Shown here piece by piece: positions 42,377-50,028 of a stretch of 64,000 nt of DNA; positions within the stretch are counted from its first letter, which is position 1, and every line of letters starts with the position of its first letter. The notes beneath the pieces are model-generated. The model was given only the letters and a program-made list of their open reading frames with translations, had not been told where the DNA came from and did not search any database. Origin of the DNA: Pseudomonadota bacterium (lineage in GTDB: Bacteria; Pseudomonadota; Alphaproteobacteria; Dongiales; Dongiaceae); assembly GCA_021792365.1 (NCBI GenBank), contig JAJYUT010000003.1, positions 868,001 through 932,000 on the forward strand, given 5' to 3'. A program made the position numbers and the translations under genes.

Positions 42377-42994
42377 ATGGCCGAGCTGCGCTCCTTCATC
42401 TTCATCGACCAGCTTCAGCCGCAGACGTTGTGCTACATGGCGACCTGGATGCGCGGGCGCCTGCCGCGCACCAACATGGCGGCGCAGATCATCGAGGTCG
42501 CGCCCGGCCTCGACATCGAGCCCCTGACCGACGTCGCGCTGAAATACGCCGAGGTCGGCGGCGGCATCCTGGTCGTCGAGCGGCAGTTCGGCTATCTCGA
42601 GTTCCACTCCCGCTCCACCGGCCTGGTGAAGGCGGCCGCGCAGGCGGTGCTGGAATCCCTCGAGGCCCACGAAAGCCAAGCCACCAAGCCGCAGATCCTC
42701 GCCTCCAAGATCGTTACGCGCGTTGATCCGGTTCATGCCTTCCTGATCAACCGCAACAAGATGGGCTCGATGATCCTGCCCGGCGAGTCGCTGTTCGTGC
42801 TGGAGATGCAGCCGGCAAGCTACGCGATCCTCGCCGCCAACGAGGCGGAGAAGCACGCCGACATCAAGGTCATCGACTACCGCATGATCGGCGCGACCGG
42901 CCGCGTCTATCTGTCCGGCGAGGAATCCTCCGTGCGCAGCGCCGCAGCGGCAGCTGAGGAAGCGCTGCAGAACCTGTCGAGGCTGGCGGCATGA
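42377..42994 (+). CDS. BMC-T trimeric shell protein
   Basis: 205-residue tandem-BMC-domain protein that forms a pseudo-hexagonal trimer in the shell facets. Two BMC domains are seen: AAQIIEVAPGLDIEPLTDVALKYAEV with GILVVERQFGYLEFHS in the first, and ILPGESLFVLEMQPASYAILAANEAEK with MIGATGRVYLSGEE in the second (each named here only by short pieces such as EVAPGLDIEPLTD and GATGRVYLSGEE). The sequence style matches the BMC-T of RMM-type loci. It probably provides the large central pore for cofactors or substrates. Confidence 0.93.
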   Translation: MAELRSFIFIDQLQPQTLCYMATWMRGRLPRTNMAAQIIEVAPGLDIEPLTDVALKYAEVGGGILVVERQFGYLEFHSRSTGLVKAAAQAVLESLEAHESQATKPQILASKIVTRVDPVHAFLINRNKMGSMILPGESLFVLEMQPASYAILAANEAEKHADIKVIDYRMIGATGRVYLSGEESSVRSAAAAAEEALQNLSRLAA

Positions 42995-43452
42995 TCGACA
43001 GGACTCTCCTGCGCGACCTGGTCAAGGCGGTGATTGCCGAGGAAGTGGCGGCGATCCGCAAATCCTCGCCCGCACCGATGGCATCGTTGCCGGAGGAGCG
43101 GGTCGCGATCGCCAGCGATGCCGACCTTGTCGCCTTTGCACGCCGCGTGCTGTCACTGGCGGGCGACCCGGGAAAGGCCAAGGACATCGCGGCGGGGCGC
43201 TACCCGTTCCGGCTGGCGCAAGCTGCGCCGCGCCACGTGGCCACGCCTGCCCCGCAATCAGCAGCGCCGGCGCCGGCCGCGCCCGGCGCTCAATCGCACC
43301 GCATCGACAGCGGCGTCGTCACCGAGTCGACTCTCAACAAGCTGCCACGGGGGCTCTCGCGCCTGCTGCTCGGGCCCGGCGTCACCGTCACGCCCCTGGC
43401 CAAGGATCGCGCCCGCACCCTTGGCCTCACCTTCGAAAGGATCAAGCCATGA
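42991..43452 (+). CDS. BMC operon protein with N-terminal helix, linker and C-terminal conserved motif
   Basis: 153-residue protein without a recognised enzyme fold. It has three parts: an amphipathic helix (IDRTLLRDLVKAVIAEEVAAI, about residues 2-23) resembling an encapsulation peptide, a central Pro/Ala-rich linker (about 82-105), and a C-terminal segment GVVTESTLNKLP... GVTVTPLAKDRARTLGL. VTPLA(K/R)D-type motifs occur in other microcompartment-associated proteins. It overlaps both neighbours by ATGA, so its level is tied to the shell proteins. A scaffold joining enzyme core and shell is the simplest reading; this is inference. Confidence 0.75.
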   Translation: MIDRTLLRDLVKAVIAEEVAAIRKSSPAPMASLPEERVAIASDADLVAFARRVLSLAGDPGKAKDIAAGRYPFRLAQAAPRHVATPAPQSAAPAPAAPGAQSHRIDSGVVTESTLNKLPRGLSRLLLGPGVTVTPLAKDRARTLGLTFERIKP

Positions 43453-43706
43453 TACGCGGTCATGTCATCGGCCGGTACTGGGCCACCAAGCGGATCGACC
43501 ACGTCCCATCCGGCGCCTTCCTGGAAGTGGAGACGGAGAGCGGCAGCCGCATCATCGCGATGGATGTCCTCGGCTGCGGCGAAGGCGAGGAGGTCATGGT
43601 GGTAACCGGGTCCACTGCGGCCGCCTGGCTCGGCGGCGGCAAGATCCCGATCGACGCGCTCATCATCGGCTCACTGGATCAGCCCAGCAGCGCCAAGAAG
43701 AAGTAA
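43449..43706 (+). CDS. BMC-P pentameric vertex protein (EutN/CcmL family)
   Basis: 85-residue pentamer-forming vertex protein that closes the corners of the shell. The family opening GHVIGRYWATKRIDH and GSRIIAMDVLGCGEGEEVMVVTGS in pieces, with AAAWLGGGKIPIDALIIGSLD near the end, match EutN/CcmL. Only one BMC-P gene is in the window. ATG overlaps the upstream stop (ATGA). Confidence 0.94.
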   Translation: MIRGHVIGRYWATKRIDHVPSGAFLEVETESGSRIIAMDVLGCGEGEEVMVVTGSTAAAWLGGGKIPIDALIIGSLDQPSSAKKK

Positions 43707-43751
43707 CGCAACTTCAATCCCAATCGGCTCAACCTGAAAACGGAGAATCCC

Positions 43752-44033
43752 ATGTCCAACGCAATCGGCATGATCGAGACCAAGGGTTTCGTAGCGGCGC
43801 TGGCGGCCGCCGACGCCATGGTCAAGGCGGCCAACGTCACCATCGTCGGCCGCGAGCAGGTCGGCGACGGCCTGGTCGCGGTCATCATCAACGGCGATGT
43901 CGGCGCGGTAAAGGCCGCGACCGAGGCCGGCTCCGAAGCGGCGAACAGCGTCGGCACGCTGGTGTCGGTGCATGTCATTCCGCGTCCGCATGCCGATCTG
44001 GCCAAGCACTTCACCACGGTTCCGGGAAAGTAA
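43752..44033 (+). CDS. BMC-H hexameric shell protein
   Basis: 93-residue single-BMC-domain protein, the main facet tile. The canonical core [20 protein letters not shown] is present, followed by [34 protein letters not shown] in parts and [16 protein letters not shown]-type ribosome site upstream. It is the only BMC-H in the window, and is flanked on both sides by short gaps, the second holding a stem-loop that could raise its mRNA level relative to neighbours. Confidence 0.96.
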   Translation: MSNAIGMIETKGFVAALAAADAMVKAANVTIVGREQVGDGLVAVIINGDVGAVKAATEAGSEAANSVGTLVSVHVIPRPHADLAKHFTTVPGK

Positions 44034-44067
44034 GGCCCGTCTGTGCAGACCGCAGATTTATTGATCG

Positions 44068-44090
44068 CCCTCCCTCCTCATGAGGGAGGG
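44068..44090 (+). promoter_or_regulatory. Stem-loop between BMC-H and the second BMC-T
   Basis: A perfect 9-bp stem, CCCTCCCTC (44068-44076) with GAGGGAGGG (44082-44090), and 5-base loop. It ends 11 bases before the next ATG and its 3' arm is the only purine-rich stretch there besides GGGAAAGG, so it may both protect the abundant BMC-H message and limit translation of the second BMC-T. Similar palindrome at 15416-15437. Confidence 0.65.
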
Positions 44091-44101
44091 AAAGGCAGCG
44101 C

Positions 44102-44737
44102 ATGACAGAGCTTCGCGTCTATCTGCCGATCGAATCGCTGGCGCGGCAGTTCGCCGCCTATATGGCGACGCCGATGCGCGCGCGCGGCTATCCGCCGATG
44201 GAGGGCGAGCACAGCCTGATCATCGAGGTGGCGCCGGCGCTCGCGATCCATCGCATCTGCGACCTCGCCCTGAAGAGCGCGCCCGACATGGAGCCGGGTC
44301 TGCTCTATGTCGAGCGGCAATATGGGCTGCTGGAACTGCATCACGCCGACCGCGGCGCACTGCACGAAGCGGGCCAGGCCATCCTGCGGGGCATCGGCCG
44401 CAAGGCAAGCGACCAGTTGAAGCCGCGCACCCTGTTCGCCGACATCATCGAGAACGTGGCGGACCAGCACGCCATCATCCTCAACCGCACGCGCGAAGCC
44501 TCGATGCTACTGCCGGGCAGGTCGCTGCTGGTCTACGAGCTGGAGCCGGCCTTGTTCGCGACCGTCGCGGCGAACGAAGCCGAGAAGGCAGCACCGGGAA
44601 TCACCCTGGTGGATCTGCAGATGATCGGCGCCTCCGGCCGCCTTTTCATCGCCGGCAACACGCGCGATTGCGAGCTGGCGCGCGACCGTATTGATGAAGT
44701 GTTGGGTGCCATCGAAGGACGCCAGTCCGGACGCTGA
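44102..44737 (+). CDS. Second BMC-T trimeric shell protein
   Basis: 211-residue tandem BMC-domain protein, a diverged paralogue of the one at 42377. Shared pieces: LIIEVAPALAIHRICDLAL, GLLYVERQYGLLELHH, SLLVYELEPALFATVAANEAEK and MIGASGRLFIAG. The pore-region residues differ between the two copies, so they may pass different molecules or stack as double discs. Last gene of the BMC operon; a candidate terminator follows. Confidence 0.92.
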   Translation: MTELRVYLPIESLARQFAAYMATPMRARGYPPMEGEHSLIIEVAPALAIHRICDLALKSAPDMEPGLLYVERQYGLLELHHADRGALHEAGQAILRGIGRKASDQLKPRTLFADIIENVADQHAIILNRTREASMLLPGRSLLVYELEPALFATVAANEAEKAAPGITLVDLQMIGASGRLFIAGNTRDCELARDRIDEVLGAIEGRQSGR

Positions 44738-44842
44738 AACAAGCGCGCGGCATTCGTGACGTAACTGTGATTTTGCCCTGATTCCACACGGTTGGACGGG
44801 TCGTCTTTCGGCGACCCGCTATCACATTCTTTTGCATCAAGA

Positions 44843-44882
44843 CGCTGGGGGGAACCGCCCGAACAGCGCTCGTGTTTTTTTT
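44843..44882 (+). terminator. Candidate terminator after the BMC operon
   Basis: CGCTG (44843-44847) pairs with CAGCG (44864-44868), with further GGG/CCC pairing inside, followed after CTCGTG by eight T residues (44875-44882). A separate stem CGGGTCG/CGACCCG at 44797-44818 precedes it. Together they plausibly end the BMC transcript before the PRC-barrel gene. Confidence 0.6.
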
Positions 44883-44933
44883 GGGTGATCGCCGGGCGAG
44901 TCTCGGCGAAACGCAAACGTGAAGGAGCGTCAG

Positions 44934-45605
44934 ATGTTGAAGAAACTTTTCTTGCTCTCGACGGCCATGTCGCTTGCCGCCTTTCCAGCTCTGGCGCAAG
45001 AGGCGAATGAGCCCACGACCATCACGCCGCCTGCCGAGCAGACCGCTCCGGCGCAGCCGAGTGACCAGGCGCCGGCGCCTGATATGACGCAGCAGGATCC
45101 GGCGGCGCAGCCGGCCGATCCCAATGCGGCCGATCCGAACGCACCGGCAACAGACATGACCCAGCAGCCGGCCACGGATCCGGCTGCGCCCGCGACAGCG
45201 GAAGGCGAGCAGCCGGCAGCGCCGCCGCCCTCCGAAGCGGTGATCCCGGCCCAGGCCGCCGACCAGGTGCGGGCCGAGAAGCTGATCGGCATGGACGTCT
45301 ATGACACCAGCGGCGAGAAGGTCGGCACGGTGAAGGACATCCTGTTCGGCCCGGACGGCAAGGCAACCGGCATGGTGCTGTCTGTGGGCGGCGTGCTGGG
45401 AGTCGGCGCCAAGCAGGTCGGCCTGCAATGGAGCGAAATCGACATCCAGCTGGACGCCGAAGTCGCGAAGGTCCAGTACAACAAGAGCCAGCTTGAGGCG
45501 GCCCCTGATTTCAAGACGCAGGAGGCGCAGCAGGCCGAGGCCGACGCGGCCCAGATGCAGACGCAGCAGGAGAGCGCACCGGCTGCTCCGGCTGCCACGC
45601 AGTAG
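44934..45605 (+). CDS. Secreted PRC-barrel domain protein
   Basis: 223-residue exported protein. Signal peptide at about 1-21 (LFLLSTAMSLAAFPALA, cleavage before QEA), then a long low-complexity Pro/Ala/Asp/Gln region with repeated DMTQQ and ADPNA elements (about 22-110), then a PRC-barrel (KLIGMDVYDTSGEKVGTVKDILF, about 118-185), and an Ala/Gln-rich tail. AAGGAG lies 7 bases before the ATG at 44934. PRC-barrel proteins of this kind are common, poorly characterised envelope proteins. Monocistronic, ending in a strong terminator. Confidence 0.9.
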   Translation: MLKKLFLLSTAMSLAAFPALAQEANEPTTITPPAEQTAPAQPSDQAPAPDMTQQDPAAQPADPNAADPNAPATDMTQQPATDPAAPATAEGEQPAAPPPSEAVIPAQAADQVRAEKLIGMDVYDTSGEKVGTVKDILFGPDGKATGMVLSVGGVLGVGAKQVGLQWSEIDIQLDAEVAKVQYNKSQLEAAPDFKTQEAQQAEADAAQMQTQQESAPAAPAATQ

Positions 45606-45630
45606 CCCCGGCAAAAGCAGATCATGTCTG

Positions 45631-45664
45631 ACGCCCGGCGGACAGAGCCCGCCGGGCGTTTTTC
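45631..45664 (+). terminator. Rho-independent terminator of the PRC-barrel gene
   Basis: A perfect 11-bp GC-rich stem, ACGCCCGGCGG (45631-45641) with CCGCCGGGCGT (45649-45659), loop of 7, followed directly by a run of T. It lies 26 bases after the stop codon. Confidence 0.93.
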
Positions 45665-46032
45665 TGCAATCTCATCGCGCTGAAAGCAACGGCCCGGCAG
45701 TGCCTGAAGACACCACCGGGCCGCCTCTTCGGAGTGCTGGCGGTACTCCGAAGATCGAGGAATCTTTGGCCGGCGGCTCGCGCCGCCGGCCGCAACACGT
45801 CAAGCGGGCCCACCCAGGAGATCAGGAGCCTTGGCCAACCCACCTGCCGGTGTTTCGAGATCCCAGCCTCCCTTTGACTTTGAACCTCGAGTTCAGGACT
45901 CAATTAGCAGGAAGCGTACCAGTGGAGCACCGCCTGGAATCCAGCGGATTTTCGCGCTCCGTCCCATCTCGCATGGGCGTGCTGCACAGGCTTTGAGCAG
46001 CAGCCTGCTTACGGAAACGGCGTCGCGATGCG
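45665..46032. other. Intergenic stretch without a supported gene
   Basis: About 370 bases between the terminator and the convergent choline sulfatase. Short open frames here lack coding character. One inverted repeat, CGGCCCGG (45690-45697) with CCGGGCCG (45716-45723), is present. No RNA gene recognised. Confidence 0.6.
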
Positions 46033-47556
46033 CTACGGACGAGGCCGCCGCAGCTTCCGGTCGGGATCGGGCCGTGCCGGATCGTAGTTGCGGTGATAGG
46101 CGGTCGCCGCGTCCAGTGCCGGGACGTAGTCCCAGGCGGCGATGCGCCCGGTCGTCAACGCCGCGTGGATCAAGCGCCGTTGGCGCTGACTGGCGATGAC
46201 GGCGTTGCGCAGCCGCGTGAAGTCCCAGCGCCGGGCGGCCGCACGCAGCAGTTCATCCACAATGCCCTGGTGAGCCGGCTCGGCTGCCAGGTTCCGCAGC
46301 TCGTTGGGATCAGCGGCAAGGTCGTAGAGTTCGGACCCGTCCGCCACCGAATGCACGAACTTGAGAGCGCCCCGCCGGATCATCACCACCGGCGCATCAT
46401 ACCCTTCGGCCAGATACTCGCCGCAGACTTCCGCCTCCCTGACCGCATCGCCCTTCAGTACGAGCGAAAGGTCGCGGCCATCCATCTGTGCGCCATCCAC
46501 CCCGACGCCAACCAGCGCGGCCAGCGTGGGCAGGAGATCGAGATGGGAGACCGCATCCCTGACGCGCCGCCGGCGCGTGACGCCCGGCCCGGCGACCAGC
46601 AGCGGCACCCGCACGGCGCGCTCATAGAACGCCATCTTGTACCACAGCCCGCGCTCGCCAAGCATGTCGCCGTGGTCGGAGGTGACGATGACGATCGTGT
46701 TGCCGGCGATGCCGCTCGTTTCCAGCGCCCGCATCAGGCGGCCGAGCACATCGTCGCAATAGCTGATCATGGCGTAGTAGGCGCGCCGCGCGCGGCGGAT
46801 CCGCGTGGCGGAGATCGGGATCTCGTCGCGGTCATAGAGGGCATGCATGCGCCGCTCCACCGCATTCCGGTCCCTCGCCGCGCGCCTGGGCAGCAACGGC
46901 ATGTCGATCTCGGCATCGCGGTACAGATCCCAGAATCGGCGCGGCCCCTGGTATGGATCGTGCGGATGCATGATCGAGAGCGTCAGCAGAAACGGCCTGC
47001 CGTCCGGCCGGTCGGCCGCCCCGTGCAGCCAGTGGATCGCCTGCTGGCAGGCCTCCGCGTCATATTGCAGCGACAGCGAATGGTCGCATGGCCCCGCTTC
47101 GGCCACGGATTGCAGCGTGTGGAACCAGGGCTGCACCTGCTCCGGATGCTCCCAATCCGGAACCCAGCCGAAATCCGACGGCGATAGATCGGTGGTGAGG
47201 CGCTCTTCGTAGCCGTGCAACTGATCGGCGCCGGTGAAATCCATCTTGCCGGACAGGCAGGTGCGGTAGCCCGCCTTGCGCAGGTGATGCAGCACGGTCG
47301 GCACGCCGGCCGGAAGCTCCGCGGCGTTGTCATAGGCGCCGAACCGGCTGGGCAACCGGCCGGTCAGCACGGCGAAGCGCGCCGGCGAGCACAGCGGCGA
47401 CACGCAATAGGCGCTCTCGAACACGGTGCCGCGCGCAGCCAGACGCGTCAGGTTGGGCGCTTGCACGACGGGATGTCCATAGACGGGCAGCGACAAGGCG
47501 GCCATCTGGTCGAACATCACGAGAAGAATGTTGGGACGCGCGTCGGAGGGGGGCAT
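46033..47556 (-). CDS. betC: Choline sulfatase-like type I sulfatase
   Basis: 507-residue sulfatase that would release choline from choline-O-sulfate. The formylglycine motif is C56-S-P-A-R in SPLCSPARFAVLTG; metal residues lie in ILLVMFDQM and VTSDHGDMLGERG. The C-terminal region DFTRLRNAVIASQRQRRLIHAAL and WDYVP is the choline-sulfatase C-terminal element, which separates it from aryl sulfatases. No signal peptide, so cytoplasmic as in Sinorhizobium BetC. The usual betAB/betI partners are not in the window. The gene is alone between an intergenic gap and the azoreductase gene. Confidence 0.87.
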   Translation of the reverse strand: MPPSDARPNILLVMFDQMAALSLPVYGHPVVQAPNLTRLAARGTVFESAYCVSPLCSPARFAVLTGRLPSRFGAYDNAAELPAGVPTVLHHLRKAGYRTCLSGKMDFTGADQLHGYEERLTTDLSPSDFGWVPDWEHPEQVQPWFHTLQSVAEAGPCDHSLSLQYDAEACQQAIHWLHGAADRPDGRPFLLTLSIMHPHDPYQGPRRFWDLYRDAEIDMPLLPRRAARDRNAVERRMHALYDRDEIPISATRIRRARRAYYAMISYCDDVLGRLMRALETSGIAGNTIVIVTSDHGDMLGERGLWYKMAFYERAVRVPLLVAGPGVTRRRRVRDAVSHLDLLPTLAALVGVGVDGAQMDGRDLSLVLKGDAVREAEVCGEYLAEGYDAPVVMIRRGALKFVHSVADGSELYDLAADPNELRNLAAEPAHQGIVDELLRAAARRWDFTRLRNAVIASQRQRRLIHAALTTGRIAAWDYVPALDAATAYHRNYDPARPDPDRKLRRPRP

Positions 47557-47617
47557 TGCGGGCTCGAAAGGGAGGCGCGCCGATCATCGGTTGCGGGCGC
47601 ACCTCCGTCAATCGAGA

Positions 47618-48307
47618 TCACGCGGCGGCCCGCGCCGCGGCGTCTTTCAGGAGCCGGCCGGCCAGATCGTCCACCGCCGCCTCGGCCGCCGCGATGGAGG
47701 CATTCAGCCTCTCGTCCGCGAATTCGTCATATTCGATGGCGACGCTATCGAAGTCCGTGACGCCGAGATACCCGAACACGTCGCGCACGGCGCTCTCGAC
47801 ATGGTTCGCATGGGCCTGCCGCCCGCCTGGATCGTAGCCGTGATCGCCGCGCGCGCTCAGCACCACCAGGCGCTTGCCCATGCCGGCCAGCATCGGCCAG
47901 TAGGGATCGCCCGGCCGCGCGCGGTCGAAGCCGAAGGTGCGCCCGACCCGCACGACGTTGTCGATATACGCCTTGAACTGGGCCGGCATGCCGAAATTGT
48001 ACATCGGCACGCCCGCGACGATCAGGTCCGCAGCCAGCAATTCGTCGACCAGCGCGTCGCTCTCGGCCAGCACCGCGTGCATCCAGGCCTCGCGCTGCTG
48101 CGGCTTCGTGAAGGCGGCATGGATCCACCTCGCCGTGACCGGATTGGGCGGCGACTGCCCGACATCGCGATAGGTGATGCGGTCTTCCGGCCGGATCGCG
48201 CGCCAGCGTTGCACGAAGCGGTCGCTGAGGCGCCGGCTGTGCGAGCCGTAGCGGCTGCGATCCGAGCGGTCCGGCCGCGCGCTGGAATCGATGTGCAGCA
48301 AGTGCAT
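47618..48307 (-). CDS. FMN-dependent NADH azoreductase-like flavoprotein
   Basis: 229-residue flavodoxin-like fold quinone/azo reductase. It opens LLHIDSSARPDRSDRSR (FMN phosphate loop) and has VPMYNFGMPAQFKAYIDNVVRVGRTF in parts, a hallmark of AzoR. The family reduces quinones and azo compounds with NADH for protection from electrophiles. Divergent from a LysR gene 76 bases away, which probably regulates it. Confidence 0.88.
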   Translation of the reverse strand: MHLLHIDSSARPDRSDRSRYGSHSRRLSDRFVQRWRAIRPEDRITYRDVGQSPPNPVTARWIHAAFTKPQQREAWMHAVLAESDALVDELLAADLIVAGVPMYNFGMPAQFKAYIDNVVRVGRTFGFDRARPGDPYWPMLAGMGKRLVVLSARGDHGYDPGGRQAHANHVESAVRDVFGYLGVTDFDSVAIEYDEFADERLNASIAAAEAAVDDLAGRLLKDAAARAAA

Positions 48308-48359
48308 GGCAGAACTCCTCTCATCTGTCTGGTCTGGAGATGGAGGCTATTCTCCGCAT

Positions 48360-48379
48360 TGACAAAATCATGTTGGTCA
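48360..48379. promoter_or_regulatory. Weak LysR-type inverted repeat
   Basis: TGAC-N12-GTCA lies directly upstream of the LysR start in the 76-base divergent region with the azoreductase. Spacing fits a LysR box loosely. Support is only positional and the repeat is short. Confidence 0.35.
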
Positions 48380-48383
48380 GGGA

Positions 48384-49319
48384 ATGGATGAGCTGAACTC
48401 ATCCGTAAAGGCCAAGCACATGCGCCGCCTGCCATCCCTCGCCGCCCTGCGCGCCTTCGAGGCGGCGGCCCGGCATTCGAGCTTCAAGCGCGCCGCGGAG
48501 GAGCTGCATGTCACGCCGACCGCGATCAGCCACCAGATCCGGCAACTGGAGCAGGCGATCGGCACACCGCTGTTCGAGCGGCGCACGCGCCAGGTCGTGC
48601 CGAATGCCGAAGGACACGTGCTGCTGCCGGTCCTGACCGAGGGGTTCGATTCGTTCGCGCGCGCCATCGACGGGCTGACGCGCAGAAGCCGGCGCAGCAC
48701 CGTCACGCTGTCGGCGACGCCCGGCTTCACGGCCAAGTGGCTGGTGCCACGACTGGCCGCATTCCGCAAGGCACGGCCGGACATCGACCTCACCCTGCTG
48801 GCGACGCTGGACGTGGTTGATGTGAAAGGCGGCGCCGCGGACTTGGCGTTGCGCTATGGCGCTGGCCCTTATCCCGACTTGATCGCGGAGCCACTCGCCA
48901 TCGACCGCTTTGCGCCGGTGGCGAGCCCGCGCCTCGGCCTCGGCAAGCCGGGCGACTTGCGCTCCGCCACCTTGATCCATTCGTACTGGCGGCGCAGCGA
49001 TCCTCGCAATCCCACTTGGCGGCATTGGCTGAAACGCGCCGGTCTCGATGATATCGACCCGCGCGCGGGCCTGCGCTTCAGCGACGAGACGCACGCTATC
49101 CAGGCGGCCGTTGCCGGCAACGGCGTCGCGCTTCACAGCCTGCTGCTGGTGGAGGAGGAACTTGCGACCGGAACCCTTGTCGTGCCGTTCGGGCCGGAGC
49201 TCGAGGGCTTTCCCCTGCATCTGGTGCGCGGCCCGGACCGACCGCTGACGGAGCCGATCAAGGCGGTGCAGGCCTGGCTGCGCGCCGCGTTCGCCCGCGG
49301 CGCGCCACGCCACGCGTGA
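48384..49319 (+). CDS. LysR-family regulator (GcvA-like)
   Basis: 311-residue LysR regulator; HTH in LRAFEAAARHSSFKRAAEELHVTPTAISHQIRQLE, seen in short pieces (SLAALRAFEAAARH, VTPTAISHQI). The effector domain resembles the GcvA/DsdC group, with TPGFTAKWLVPRL and DLALRYGAGPYPDL. Starts at 48384 or 48420 are possible; the first follows a GGGA stretch, the second begins at the usual RRLPSLAALRAF. Divergent from the azoreductase gene. Confidence 0.88.
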   Translation: MDELNSSVKAKHMRRLPSLAALRAFEAAARHSSFKRAAEELHVTPTAISHQIRQLEQAIGTPLFERRTRQVVPNAEGHVLLPVLTEGFDSFARAIDGLTRRSRRSTVTLSATPGFTAKWLVPRLAAFRKARPDIDLTLLATLDVVDVKGGAADLALRYGAGPYPDLIAEPLAIDRFAPVASPRLGLGKPGDLRSATLIHSYWRRSDPRNPTWRHWLKRAGLDDIDPRAGLRFSDETHAIQAAVAGNGVALHSLLLVEEELATGTLVVPFGPELEGFPLHLVRGPDRPLTEPIKAVQAWLRAAFARGAPRHA

Positions 49320-49326
49320 TGTCAGA

Positions 49327-50028
49327 CTACCCGACCGTCACCTTCAGTTCGCCCACGCCGTCGACACCGCCATGGAGCACGTCGCCGCGCTTCACCGGGC
49401 CAACGCCCGCCGGCGTGCCGGAGAAGATGAGGTCGCCGGCGCGCAGCTCGAACAGGCCGGAGAGATAGGAGATCATCTCCGGCACCTTCCAGATCAGCTG
49501 GTTGAGGTCGCCCTTCTGGCGCAGTTCGCCATTGATCTTCAGCCACACCGCGCCTTGCGCCGGATGGCCGATCGTAGAAGCCGGCACGATCTCGGAGCAG
49601 GGCGCGGAAGATTCGAACGCCTTGCCGACCTCCCAGGGCCGGCCGAGCTTCTTCGCCTCGCCCTGCAGGTCCCGCCGAGTCATGTCGAGGCCGACCGCGT
49701 AGCCGAAGACGTGGCCCATGGCCTGGTCCAGCGCGATGTCCTTGCCGCCGGATTTCAGCGCGACCACCATCTCCAGCTCGTGATGCACGTCCTTGGACGC
49801 GTCCGGATAGGGAAAGGTGCCGCCGCTCGCCACCAGCGTGTCGGGATTCTTCTGGAAGAAGAACGGCGCTTCGCGGTTGGGATCGTGGCCCATCTCGATG
49901 GCATGCTCGGCGTAGTTCCGCCCGACGCAATAGATGCGATGCACCGGAAACAGCTTGTCCGAACCCCGGACAGGCAAAGCCGGCAGCGGGTGCGGCGCAA
50001 AGACGTACCGGCTGTTCTCCATGTTCAT
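49327..50028 (-). CDS. Fumarylacetoacetate hydrolase-family protein
   Basis: 233-residue FAH-fold enzyme. Metal site residues appear in PFFFQKNPDTLVASG, HHELEMVVAL and GYAVGLDMTRRDLQ, with a C-terminal GDLIFSGTPAGVGPV. This size and pattern fit fumarylpyruvate/acylpyruvate hydrolases, which cleave C-C bonds of beta-diketo acids. The ATG overlaps the permease stop (ATGA), so it is the last gene of the NitT/TauT-type importer operon. That suggests the imported compound yields an acylpyruvate-like intermediate, possibly from an aromatic acid. Confidence 0.9.
   Translation of the reverse strand: MNMENSRYVFAPHPLPALPVRGSDKLFPVHRIYCVGRNYAEHAIEMGHDPNREAPFFFQKNPDTLVASGGTFPYPDASKDVHHELEMVVALKSGGKDIALDQAMGHVFGYAVGLDMTRRDLQGEAKKLGRPWEVGKAFESSAPCSEIVPASTIGHPAQGAVWLKINGELRQKGDLNQLIWKVPEMISYLSGLFELRAGDLIFSGTPAGVGPVKRGDVLHGGVDGVGELKVTVG

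Noticed and set aside
45690-45723. Terminator of the choline sulfatase gene
   Set aside because: The CGGCCCGG/CCGGGCCG stem lies over 300 bases beyond the sulfatase stop and has no T-run on that strand.
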